Assembly: GCA_017527205.1 (NCBI GenBank)
Contig: JAFXQK010000078.1
Location: forward strand, 62,001 to 126,000
Source: Lachnospiraceae bacterium
GTDB lineage: Bacteria > Bacillota > Clostridia > Lachnospirales > Lachnospiraceae
Direction: 5' to 3'
Length of the DNA: 64,000 nucleotides
The number at the start of each line of letters is the position of its first letter. Position 1 is the first letter of the stretch. Made by a program: the position numbers and the translations under genes. Below, in pieces: positions 1 to 8,020 of this stretch. The notes below the pieces were generated by a model. The model was not told where the DNA came from and ran no database searches. It worked only from the letters and a program-made list of their open reading frames with translations.

Positions 1-13
1 TAATCGAACACAT
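1..13 (-). CDS. 5' end of a minus-strand gene cut by the window edge
   Basis: An ATG at 13-11 is preceded by a GGAGG ribosome site (22-26) at 8-nt spacing, and reads Met-Cys-Ser-Ile before the window ends. A cysteine directly after the initiator Met is typical of class II glutamine amidotransferases (GlmS, AsnB type). A position downstream of glnN-amt would fit such an enzyme. Four residues are not enough to prove it, so only the start site is well supported. Confidence 0.4.
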
Positions 14-125
14 AAATAATTCCTCCACAAATTGCATTGCCGGCAGCACCGAAGCACTTTGTCATGCCCCGTCTGCCGGCTTGCTTTATTATTTTTCCTG
101 CTAAAAACTAGTCTTTTGAATGAAT

Positions 126-1928
126 TTATTCGACGTCTTGCAATGCTGCAAATCCTTCTTCACCAGTACGAACCTTGATAACATTCTCAACGCCGTAGAC
201 AAAGATCTTACCATCACCGATATGTCCGGTGTACAGAGCCTTCTTAGCAGCCTCGATCACCTTATCTACAGGAATCTCACTGACAACAACTTCTACCTTT
301 ACCTTCGGTAACAGCGTCGCATCCATCTCAACGCCACGGTACTTCTCGCCAGCACCCTTCTGGATACCACAACCCATAACGTTGACAACGGTCATACCAG
401 TTACGCCCAGATCATTCAAAGCCTTCTTTAATACTTCGTAGCGGGTCATCTTTGCAATAATGACAACCTTGTGAATACCAGTGTTTACAACCTCAGGAAG
501 CTTTGTCACGCTGACGGCTGCCTTCTTCTTCGCCTCGCTTGCCTCCTCATAAGAGTCGCTGCCAAGGTTCGTATTCTCGTTAACCTCCATCGTCATGGTG
601 TTAGAAACATCCATGATGGCAAATCCTGAATATGCGCTTGCCAATCCATGCTCGGTTGCATCCAGACCAGTGATTTCCTCTTCTTCAGTAACTCTCAAAC
701 CAAAGATTGCCTTAATTACGATAAAGGTAATCGTAATGGCTACTGCCGTCCATGCAGCCGTTGTTGCAAAACCAACAAGCTGGATTCCTAACTGCTTGAA
801 ACCACCGCCATAGAAAAGTCCTGCGCCTGCGATCTGGTTTGCACCAAAGCTTACGCCATCACCAATGCCTCTTGCAAATGCAGGAGCACTAGGAGTTGCA
901 AACAGACCAACTGCGATTGTACCCCAGATACCGTTCATCATATGAACTGCAACTGCACCAACAGGGTCATCCACGCGAAGCTTGTAATCCAGAAGCCATA
1001 CGCCAAAGCATACCAGAAGTCCGGCAACGGCACCAATGACGATCGCGCCAAAAGCATCACATACGTCGCAAGGAGCGGTAATTGCTACCAGACCTGCCAA
1101 GGAAGCGTTCAAACACATGGAAACATCGGGCTTACCATACTTAACCCAAGTAAAGATCATGCAGACAACCGTTGCAATTGCGGGAGCGATCGTCGTAGTA
1201 ACAAAGATGGAACCAAGCTCATCCAGAGATACTGCTGCTGCACCGTTAAAGCCGTACCAGCCAAGCCACAGAATGAATACACCGAGGCATCCAATCGGGA
1301 GGTTGTGGCCAGGGAAGGCATTGACCTTCGTCACCTTACCATCCTTATCCTTCATGAACTTACCAGTTCTAGGACCAACCATGATTGCACCGATCAGAGC
1401 ACAGATACCACCAACCATGTGGATACAGGTGGAACCAGCGAAATCGTGGAAGCCCATCTGTGCAAGGAATCCGCCACCCCATGTCCAGTGTGCTTCGATG
1501 GGATAAATCAAAGCGGAAATGATTGCGGAATATACACAGTAGCTTAAAAATCTTGTTCTCTCTGCCATGGCACCAGATACAATCGTTGCGGTGGTGGCAC
1601 AGAATACTAAGTTGAAAATAAAGTTGGACCAGTCAAAGTTTGCATAGCTGGTAAACACGTCAAAGCCAGGCTTACCAATGATGCCCATCATGTCTTCGCC
1701 TAAAAGCAAACCAAAACCAATCAGAATAAACGTACAAGTACCGATACAGAAATCCATCAGGTTCTTCATCAAAATGTTACCGGAGTTTTTTGCTCTTGCA
1801 AATCCAGCCTCTACCATTGCAAATCCAGCCTGCATCCAGAACACCAATGCTGCACCGATCAAAAACCAAACGCCATACACTTCAGAAGAAATCAATTCTT
1901 GAACTGCTAAACGAATCTCCTCACTCAT
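126..1928 (-). CDS. amt: Ammonium channel (Amt) fused to a C-terminal P-II domain
   Basis: This 600-residue membrane protein conducts ammonium. Residues 1-435 form the Amt channel, with the ammonium transporter signature around DFAGS (162-166) and the pore twin histidines at H170 and H329. Residues 486-600 are a complete P-II (GlnB/GlnK) domain with T-loop YRGVE (Y530) and B-loop TGHIGDGKIFV. P-II normally acts in trans, reading ATP/ADP and 2-oxoglutarate and plugging the channel. Here sensor and channel are one chain joined by a linker of about 50 residues. Start: ATG with AAGGAG upstream. It lies downstream of glnN on the same strand, separated by repeat copy R1, so the two are probably cotranscribed. 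Such fusions are known in some Clostridia. Confidence 0.93.
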   Translation of the reverse strand: MSEEIRLAVQELISSEVYGVWFLIGAALVFWMQAGFAMVEAGFARAKNSGNILMKNLMDFCIGTCTFILIGFGLLLGEDMMGIIGKPGFDVFTSYANFDWSNFIFNLVFCATTATIVSGAMAERTRFLSYCVYSAIISALIYPIEAHWTWGGGFLAQMGFHDFAGSTCIHMVGGICALIGAIMVGPRTGKFMKDKDGKVTKVNAFPGHNLPIGCLGVFILWLGWYGFNGAAAVSLDELGSIFVTTTIAPAIATVVCMIFTWVKYGKPDVSMCLNASLAGLVAITAPCDVCDAFGAIVIGAVAGLLVCFGVWLLDYKLRVDDPVGAVAVHMMNGIWGTIAVGLFATPSAPAFARGIGDGVSFGANQIAGAGLFYGGGFKQLGIQLVGFATTAAWTAVAITITFIVIKAIFGLRVTEEEEITGLDATEHGLASAYSGFAIMDVSNTMTMEVNENTNLGSDSYEEASEAKKKAAVSVTKLPEVVNTGIHKVVIIAKMTRYEVLKKALNDLGVTGMTVVNVMGCGIQKGAGEKYRGVEMDATLLPKVKVEVVVSEIPVDKVIEAAKKALYTGHIGDGKIFVYGVENVIKVRTGEEGFAALQDVE

Positions 1929-2161
1929 AACTACTTCTCCTTGTCTCTACCCATGTCTCGCCGTGAGGACTCTCGTTTTTACTCACAGAGCTCACGACGG
2001 CTAAATGATGTCATCCCCAATTACATTCTGATTATTGCCATTCTCACTCTCATTGTCGTTCATTATCTTTTCTCCCTAATCATTTTAAAAACATCTCTTA
2101 ACATTTCACGCTATATATCGCAATCACTTCTTACGGCGTTTTATTTTTGGTTTTCAAATTT
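1929..2161 (-). other. glnN-amt intergenic region, amt-proximal part
   Basis: No gene is seen here. Besides the left flanking arm of repeat R1 (2127-2136) there is an imperfect inverted repeat at about 1966-2010. It has no T-run after it on the minus strand, so it is not a terminator. It could shape the amt translation-initiation region. No separate amt promoter could be identified with confidence. Confidence 0.35.
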
Positions 2162-2305
2162 CTCGAGGGGCAGATTTGAACTGTCTTCTCCAGGTATGTG
2201 TGCCAAGCGTCGGTACTTAGGCGACGTCTTCTGGCGCCTTAGTACCGCTACGCTGCACCCATAGCGCGAGCGTGCCTGGGAAGATGGTTCAAATCACGCC
2301 CCGAG
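2162..2305 (-). repeat. Operonic palindromic element, copy R1 (glnN/amt)
   Basis: This 144-nt imperfect palindrome starts 3 nt after the glnN stop codon. Nested stems from the outside in: CTCGAGGGG with CCCCGAG; GATTTGAAC with GTTCAAATC; TCTTC with GAAGA; CAGGYATG with CGTGCCTG; GTGC with GCAC; AGCG with CGCT; and the head GGTACTTAGGCG with CGCCTTAGTACC. The strand ACCCATAGCGCGAG (plus sense) in the internal loop is invariant in all four copies. The flanking arms 2127-2136 and 2334-2343 are complementary over 10 nt, and the second lies inside the last codons of glnN. It would be transcribed in the glnN-amt mRNA. Function unknown. Confidence 0.9.
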
Positions 2306-2308
2306 TTC

Positions 2309-4405
2309 TTATTTAACACCAAACAATAGATCACCGTAAGAAGGATAAGGCCAGTAATCCTTAGCGGTAATGGTTTCAGCCTCATCGACGGGCTTTCTAA
2401 GCTCTGCCATCTTAGGCAATACCTTGTCGCGGATCAGCTCGGATTCCTTGATGGTATCCTTTGCCTTGGAAAGTCCTGCAACAGCTTTTTCAAGTTCGCC
2501 GATCTTGCCATAGATTTCATCCGTCAGCTCGGAAAGCTTGCTAACCAGCTCCGTCTCGTACTTGCAGGCGAGCTTGTTATTTAATGCCTTCTTCGTTGCA
2601 GCACTGCCTGCGACGTCTGCGGTAAAGCTCTCAATTGCAGGAACAATCTGGGTCTTTGCCATCTCGATCATGGTGTTTGCCTCGATAGTCACGGCCTTGT
2701 TGTAGTTCTCCAGCATGATCTCGCATCTGGACTTCAGCTCTGCCTCGGAGAATACCTTGTGGCTCGTCAGCATCTTTATGTTCTTCTCATCCAACAGATG
2801 AGGCATGCAATCTGCGGTGGTACGATAGTTGAGAAGTCCTCTCTTCTCCGTTGCTTCCTTGATCCAGCTGTCATCATAGCCATTGCCGTTGAAGATGATG
2901 TGCTTGTGATCCTTAATGGTCTTCTGGATCATCTCATGTAATGCTTTTTCAAAATCCTTTGCCTTTTCCAATCTGTCTGCATAAATCTTTAAGGACTCAG
3001 CAACGGCACTGTTTAACATAATGTTTGCACATGCAATGCTGTTGGAAGAGCCAAGCATACGGAACTCAAATTTATTTCCAGTGAATGCGAAGGGTGAAGT
3101 TCTGTTTCTGTCGGTCGTGTCTCTGTTGAACTTCGGAAGCACGTCTACGCCGAGCTTCATCACCGTCTTTTCCGTTCCCTTATAAGGCTTACCACTTTCA
3201 ATGGCATCCATGACTGCAGAGAGCTCATCGCCAAGGAAAATGGAAATTACTGCGGGCGGTGCCTCGTTTGCGCCAAGTCTGTGATCGTTTCCTGCAGTTG
3301 CAACGGAAAGCCTCAGCAGATCCTGATAATCATCCACTGCCTTGATGACTGCGCAGCAGAACAATAAGAACTGTGCGTTTTCATAGGGCGTATCACCAGG
3401 CGAAAGAAGATTGATTCCGGTATCGGTTGCGATGGACCAGTTGTTATGCTTACCGCTTCCGTTTACGCCTGCGAAGGGCTTCTCATGAAGAAGACATACC
3501 AGACCGTGCTTAGCTGCAACCTTCTGCATGATCTCCATGGTCAGCTGGTTGTGATCCGTTGCAATATTCGTGGTGCTGTAGATAGGTGCCAGCTCATGCT
3601 GTGCAGGAGCTACCTCGTTATGCTCCGTCTTTGCAAGGATTCCAAGCTTCCAAAGTTCCTGATTCAGATCCTCCATGTATGCCTGAACCCTGGGCTTGAT
3701 GACGCCAAAATAATGGTCATCCATTTCCTGTCCCTTAGGAGGTTTTGCTCCGAAAAGGGTTCTTCCGGTGAAGCGGAGGTCAGGACGCTGATCATACATT
3801 TCCTTGGTGATCAGGAAGTACTCCTGCTCGGGTCCTACGGAAGATCTAACACACTTAGCAGTGTCATTTCCGAAGAGTCTTAAAATTCGCAGCGCTTGCT
3901 TGTTCAATGCTTCCATGGAACGAAGCAGCGGAGTTTTCTTATCCAGCGCCTCACCGCCGTAGGAACAGAATGCAGTGGGAATGCAAAGTGTTTTGCCTTT
4001 AATGAATGCATAGGAGGTAGGATCCCATGCCGTATATCCTCTTGCCTCGAAGGTTGCACGAAGGCCGCCGCTTGGGAAGGAAGATGCATCAGGCTCGCCC
4101 TGAATGAGTTCCTTTCCGGAAAACTCCATCAACACGCCGCCATCGGGTGCGGGGGAGATAAAGCTGTCATGCTTTTCTGCCGTAATACCAGTCAAAGGCT
4201 GAAACCAATGGGTGTAATGGGTTGCACCATTTGCAACTGCCCAATCCCTCATGGCAATTGCCACTGCATTTGCAACGCTCTCATCCAGCTTTGCGCCTTC
4301 ATCGATCGTCTTCTTCAGCGAATTATAAACCTTTGCGGATAAGTTCGCCTTCATCACCCTGTCATCAAAAACCAAACTGCCAAAATAATCCAAAACTGTT
4401 CCCAT
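2309..4405 (-). CDS. glnN: Glutamine synthetase, type III
   Basis: ATP-dependent ligation of ammonia to glutamate in the cytoplasm. The length of 698 residues is that of the GSIII family (about 700), much longer than GSI (about 450). Visible catalytic blocks are [23 protein letters not shown] and [13 protein letters not shown] longer frame continues upstream to 4486, but it runs through the leader hairpin and lacks a ribosome site. The ATG at 4405 follows GGAGG at proper spacing, so I chose it. It is first in an operon with amt and has its own promoter and leader (4460-4617) closely matching that of gltB, which suggests shared nitrogen control. Confidence 0.95.
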   Translation of the reverse strand: MGTVLDYFGSLVFDDRVMKANLSAKVYNSLKKTIDEGAKLDESVANAVAIAMRDWAVANGATHYTHWFQPLTGITAEKHDSFISPAPDGGVLMEFSGKELIQGEPDASSFPSGGLRATFEARGYTAWDPTSYAFIKGKTLCIPTAFCSYGGEALDKKTPLLRSMEALNKQALRILRLFGNDTAKCVRSSVGPEQEYFLITKEMYDQRPDLRFTGRTLFGAKPPKGQEMDDHYFGVIKPRVQAYMEDLNQELWKLGILAKTEHNEVAPAQHELAPIYSTTNIATDHNQLTMEIMQKVAAKHGLVCLLHEKPFAGVNGSGKHNNWSIATDTGINLLSPGDTPYENAQFLLFCCAVIKAVDDYQDLLRLSVATAGNDHRLGANEAPPAVISIFLGDELSAVMDAIESGKPYKGTEKTVMKLGVDVLPKFNRDTTDRNRTSPFAFTGNKFEFRMLGSSNSIACANIMLNSAVAESLKIYADRLEKAKDFEKALHEMIQKTIKDHKHIIFNGNGYDDSWIKEATEKRGLLNYRTTADCMPHLLDEKNIKMLTSHKVFSEAELKSRCEIMLENYNKAVTIEANTMIEMAKTQIVPAIESFTADVAGSAATKKALNNKLACKYETELVSKLSELTDEIYGKIGELEKAVAGLSKAKDTIKESELIRDKVLPKMAELRKPVDEAETITAKDYWPYPSYGDLLFGVK

Positions 4406-4459
4406 GGTGAATTCCTCCCTAATCTGATTTTTCTTAACCCTTATCTTTTTCGGCATCAG

Positions 4460-4496
4460 AAAAGGCGCCGAGGGTGATTTTACCACCTACGGCGCC
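4460..4496 (-). terminator. Terminator-like hairpin in the glnN leader
   Basis: GGCGCCG (4464-4470) pairs with CGGCGCC (4490-4496) and an inner GGTG/CACC stem extends it. On the minus strand it is followed by TTTTC. It lies about 55 nt before the glnN start and after the leader palindrome, the place of an attenuator. The T-run is short, so termination may be partial. Confidence 0.65.
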
Positions 4497-4540
4497 TTTG
4501 CCTTTGCCTATGTTGATTAGGGTTTTTGTATAAAGAGAAA

Positions 4541-4569
4541 GCGTCTGTGAACATTTTGTTCGCAGACGC
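4541..4569 (-). promoter_or_regulatory. Leader palindrome shared with gltB
   Basis: Two 7-nt arms, GCGTCTG and CAGACGC, enclose GAACA-N3-TGTTC, with one non-Watson-Crick position at the same place as in the gltB leader. It begins 19 nt after the -10 box, exactly as in gltB. It can be an RNA hairpin near the transcript 5' end or a DNA operator for a dimeric regulator. The preceding AGACAAGGGCG is also conserved. Confidence 0.75.
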
Positions 4570-4588
4570 CCTTGTCTTTATGTAGCGA

Positions 4589-4617
4589 ATCATACGCCAC
4601 TTTTTTGCATTTGTCAA
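4589..4617 (-). promoter_or_regulatory. glnN-amt promoter
   Basis: TTGACA (4617-4612), a 17-nt spacer and TATGAT (4594-4589); predicted start near 4582. The -35 box overlaps the stop codon of the upstream histidine kinase gene. Much of the stretch from -35 to the leader hairpin is conserved with the gltB promoter. Confidence 0.85.
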
Positions 4618-5564
4618 TCCCTTTTTTTCAAATTTTTTTCAACGCCCTTTTTGGCGCTTTGGGGAAATCGCATTTGGATCTCAAAATCTCCCGCCTTATT
4701 GATCCCGGCACTGATCTCTCCGTCATATTTTTCCACGATCCTCTTTACCACATAAAGCCCCAAACCGCTCCCCGGCGTATCTCCGGAAGCACTTCGATAA
4801 AAGGGCTTAAAAATGGATTCCACGTCCGATGCGGAAACAAGATCGCCATCATTGGAGAAAACCAGCTCGCCCTGCCCATCCACCGCCTTCGAAAGCCGGA
4901 TCGCCATCCTGCTTTTTGCATATTTTCTCGCATTGGAATACAGGTTTTCCAAGAGTCTCATGACGTCCACTTCACTTGCGAAAATGTCGCAGGGGTCCTC
5001 TGCCACGTCCGCAGAAAACTCAATTCCCGCGGCCTCGATCCATTCATATTGCGAGAGCGTCACTTCCTCCAGCATCCGCTTTAAGGAAAGCACCGTCCGT
5101 TCTTCCTTTCCCTTCCCCTCCACCAAAGAGAGCGCAAAAAATTCATCCGAAAGCTCCTTCAGATAGGTGGTTTTTGAGATGGCCTTGTCGAGATACAAAC
5201 GGCTCCTCTCAGATAGGGCCTGATCCTGCGCGATCATCTGCATATAACCGCCTGCTGCCGTCAGGGGCGTGCGAAAATCATGTGAGATGCCGGCCACCAT
5301 GGTCTTTACCGCCGAACGCTCTTCCTCCGCCTCTTTGATTAAAAGCTGCTCTTCATCGACAAAGGCCTGAAGCTCCTTTGCGAGGGCAATGGTCTCACCG
5401 TCAAAGTGCTCTACACGGATCAGGCGGTTTTGCCTTTGCTCCCGGATCTCCTGAAGCTGCCTTGTAAAAAGCGCAAGCTGGCGCTTACGCTGCACTAGCC
5501 TTGCGACCAATACGGCGACGGCGCCAGCCAATATAATACATAACACGGTCAGGACATAATTCAT
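4614..5564 (-). CDS. Sensor histidine kinase
   Basis: A 316-residue kinase with one N-terminal membrane segment (about 2-22), a short charged linker and no extracellular domain. The H-box SHDFRTPLT carries the phospho-accepting H95. The ATPase domain has its N box near LLENLYSNARKYAK and the G box GSGLGLYVVK. This one-helix, intramembrane-type layout is common in kinases paired with ABC exporters. The start overlaps the permease stop by 4 nt (ATGA). It is last in a four-gene operon: response regulator, ABC ATPase, permease, kinase. A role in sensing cell-envelope stress or peptide antibiotics is inferred from that layout only. Confidence 0.88.
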   Translation of the reverse strand: MNYVLTVLCIILAGAVAVLVARLVQRKRQLALFTRQLQEIREQRQNRLIRVEHFDGETIALAKELQAFVDEEQLLIKEAEEERSAVKTMVAGISHDFRTPLTAAGGYMQMIAQDQALSERSRLYLDKAISKTTYLKELSDEFFALSLVEGKGKEERTVLSLKRMLEEVTLSQYEWIEAAGIEFSADVAEDPCDIFASEVDVMRLLENLYSNARKYAKSRMAIRLSKAVDGQGELVFSNDGDLVSASDVESIFKPFYRSASGDTPGSGLGLYVVKRIVEKYDGEISAGINKAGDFEIQMRFPQSAKKGVEKNLKKRD

Positions 5565-6304
5565 GTGATCCTTCTCTTTCTGATCCCAAGATCAACCAGC
5601 AGATACCAAAGGACAAATTCGATCAGAAAACCAAGCAGGACGTGCAAAACGATCATCGAATCCACCGGCTCGCTTACCGAGATCATAAGCTGATTGATAA
5701 TGCTTGCGTAACTAAAATGCAGCGACAACCTTTTCCATTCCAGCACGGTACCTGAAAACCACATAAAAAACGGAAAAACGGCGCTGTCCACGATCCAGAA
5801 CCTAAGAAAGCAAACGGCCATTCCCGTGCCCGTACGCCGAAAGCAAAGGGCGATCAGAATGCTACAAAATGCGATTCGAGCCAGCACCGCGATCACCAAA
5901 AGCAAGCGGATCGGCACGTGATCGAAGCCTCCAAGCCCGTTTCGAAGGCCAACGATCACATAATATGCACAGCACGTCATGGCTGTCAGGATAAGAAACA
6001 TGACCCCGTCCGTCATGATCTTACTAAATACGATCCTGTGGGGCTTATTTCCAGCCATGATCTCATAGAATCCCAGCTTCCCCTCGTCATAAAGGCTTCC
6101 CGTAATGCTTGCAAAAATAAGCGGGAACATCATCATGACCATCATTAATAATCCCCCGCTTGCACCAATCTGCGCTTTCAGACCAGCATCGCGAACACCA
6201 CTTGCGCCGATCACCGGTAACAAGCTGCATATCGCGCAGCACACAAGCAAAAACGGGATTCGTTTCTTGATCCGGAAGGCTTCCGCCTTCATCAGTCTAC
6301 TCAT
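5561..6304 (-). CDS. ABC-2 type permease
   Basis: A hydrophobic 247-residue protein with about six membrane segments and a basic N-terminus (MSRLMKAEAFRIKKR), resembling ABC-2 permeases of small exporters. The ATG at 6304 was chosen over an in-frame GTG at 6313 because AAGGTGG lies upstream of it. It overlaps the ATPase gene by 8 nt and the kinase gene by 4 nt, which indicates translational coupling. Substrate unknown; resistance or lantibiotic-type export is suggested by the adjacent two-component genes. Confidence 0.8.
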   Translation of the reverse strand: MSRLMKAEAFRIKKRIPFLLVCCAICSLLPVIGASGVRDAGLKAQIGASGGLLMMVMMMFPLIFASITGSLYDEGKLGFYEIMAGNKPHRIVFSKIMTDGVMFLILTAMTCCAYYVIVGLRNGLGGFDHVPIRLLLVIAVLARIAFCSILIALCFRRTGTGMAVCFLRFWIVDSAVFPFFMWFSGTVLEWKRLSLHFSYASIINQLMISVSEPVDSMIVLHVLLGFLIEFVLWYLLVDLGIRKRRIT

Positions 6305-7205
6305 GACGTTCACCCACCTTTCCGATATAATATTCCTCCAACGACTCTCCTTCCAGATGAAAATGGGTGATGATCAAGCCGTGATCCGTCACCGTCTTTG
6401 AGATTCGCCTGAGGTCGTCTAGCTGTTCGTAAATCAGGATTTCATTTTCATGGGTGATCTTATAGTCTTGAAGCTTTAAATGATCTTCCAGGATCGTTGC
6501 CGTTCTTGCAACGTCGTCGGTCTGCAGGACAAGGCGCGTATGCGTCTTTTGCAAAAGCTCTTCCTGCGAAAGCTCTTCGATCAGCTTTCCCTCCCGGATG
6601 ATCGCATAATCCGTGCAAAGCTCCGAGAGCTCCTTCAAAATATGGCTCGAGATCAGGATCGTCATCCCCTTGTTGACCGCAAGATCCTTTAGCATCTTGC
6701 GAATTTCGATGATCCCTTCCGGATCAAGGCCGTTGATGGGCTCATCCAGCACCATGATCTCCGGGCCCGGCAAGATGGACATGGCAAGTCCGAGGCGCTG
6801 GCGCATGCCCAGCGAAAAGTTCTTTGCAAGCTTTTTCCCCGTGTTTTCCAGTCCCACAAACGCAAGCAATTCATCGATGCGATTCTTGTCAGGAATACCA
6901 CGCAGCAGGCGCACGTATTCCATGTTCTGACGCGCCGTCATGTTCTGGTCCATGCAAGGCGCCTCAATGATGAAGCTGATGCGGTCGCGCATCCTGTCAA
7001 GATCCTCCGATCCAAAGAATTGCATGCTGCCTTCATCTGCTGCCGTCAGCCCCGCCATCATCTTCATGACCGTGGTCTTTCCGGCTCCGTTGGGGCCGAT
7101 AAGACCGTAGACGTGCCCTTTTTCCATTTTGAGTGAAAAGCTGTCCACCACCTTTTTTCCACCATAGCTTTTGGACAGTCCCACCAGTTCCATTACGTGA
7201 TCCAT
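6297..7205 (-). CDS. ABC transporter ATPase subunit
   Basis: A 302-residue nucleotide-binding subunit. Walker A is GPNGAGKT (37-44), the signature is NFSLGMRQRLGLA, and Walker B is IMVLDEP followed by the H-loop in LISSHIL. The C-terminal 80 residues beyond the ATPase core match the extension common in BcrA/CcmA-type drug and bacteriocin exporters. The start at 7205 follows AAGGAGGAAG. It partners with the overlapping permease gene. Confidence 0.9.
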   Translation of the reverse strand: MDHVMELVGLSKSYGGKKVVDSFSLKMEKGHVYGLIGPNGAGKTTVMKMMAGLTAADEGSMQFFGSEDLDRMRDRISFIIEAPCMDQNMTARQNMEYVRLLRGIPDKNRIDELLAFVGLENTGKKLAKNFSLGMRQRLGLAMSILPGPEIMVLDEPINGLDPEGIIEIRKMLKDLAVNKGMTILISSHILKELSELCTDYAIIREGKLIEELSQEELLQKTHTRLVLQTDDVARTATILEDHLKLQDYKITHENEILIYEQLDDLRRISKTVTDHGLIITHFHLEGESLEEYYIGKVGERHE

Positions 7206-7280
7206 GGCTTCTTCCTCCTTGTATGAAGCCAGTTTATTCCTCAAATGTTTAGAAAAGGTTAAGTTGCTCCTTAATCTTTG

Positions 7281-7964
7281 TTAATTTGCAAGCCGATAGC
7301 CCATTCCCCACACCGTTTCAACATATTCCTCCGAATCCAGCGCCGCAAGCTTGCTGCGGAGGTTACTCACGTGAACCTTCACTGCATTATCATCATAGTT
7401 TCCGCCGTCCTCCCAAAGGGAATCAAAGATGTTAGACCGCGAAAAAATCTTATTGGGATTGGACAAAAGCAGCTGTAAGATGGCATATTCCTTCACGGTC
7501 AGCGACAGCTCCTTTCCCTTTAGGAAGGCCCTGCCCTCCTTGACGTGAAGGCTCAGATTCTTATGCCTTAGGATCTCCGCATTGTCACTTCGTCTGCCAC
7601 TCCTTCGAAGCAGTGCCTCCATCCGAACCAGCACCTCTCCTAAGTCAAAGGGCTTTGTGACATAGTCATCCGCACCGATCCGGATTATGTCGATCTTTGT
7701 CTGTACCATGTCCTTTGCAGACAGCACGATTACGGGCACGTTTGATCTTTCCCGTAGCTCCTTTAGCACCTGATCGCCGCTCTTATAGGGCAGCATAATG
7801 TCCAAAAGAACTAGGTCATATTCCATGCCAAGGGCTTTTTTCAGGCCTTCCATGCCATTCGCCGCCGTCTCCGTCTCATAGCCGTTCTCCGAAAGAAACG
7901 TACAAAGCAGCTCGCGTATTTCATTATCATCCTCTACCAGCAAAATTCTTTTCGATCGATCCAT
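7281..7964 (-). CDS. OmpR/PhoB-family response regulator
   Basis: A 227-residue regulator with a receiver domain (acidic pair E11-D12, phospho-acceptor D55 in LVLLDIMLP, K around 107 in YVTKPFD) and a C-terminal winged helix (DNAVKVHVSNLRSKL). It is first in the operon with the ABC exporter and kinase, which is its likely partner. Only 56 nt separate it from the stop codon of the upstream transporter gene. No promoter is obvious there, so read-through from 8021-9418 or a promoter inside that gene is possible. The ribosome site is weak. Confidence 0.9.
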   Translation of the reverse strand: MDRSKRILLVEDDNEIRELLCTFLSENGYETETAANGMEGLKKALGMEYDLVLLDIMLPYKSGDQVLKELRERSNVPVIVLSAKDMVQTKIDIIRIGADDYVTKPFDLGEVLVRMEALLRRSGRRSDNAEILRHKNLSLHVKEGRAFLKGKELSLTVKEYAILQLLLSNPNKIFSRSNIFDSLWEDGGNYDDNAVKVHVSNLRSKLAALDSEEYVETVWGMGYRLAN

Positions 7965-8020
7965 GTCGTCTATCCCATCGTTCCTTGCGAAATACTAAAA
8001 CTGTTTCGGCTTTATATGCG

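Noticed and set aside
2162..2305. Reading the four palindromic elements as Rho-independent terminators
   Set aside because: No T-run follows the stem on the transcribed strand in any copy, the stems have many internal loops, and genes of the same operon follow.
4405..4486. Longer glnN start at 4486
   Set aside because: The extra 27 codons run through the leader hairpin, have no ribosome site and do not fit the GSIII N-terminus.
4541..4569. GAACA-N3-TGTTC resembling a glucocorticoid response element
   Set aside because: A coincidence with a eukaryotic motif; the bacterial context and conserved position relative to the -10 box give a better explanation.
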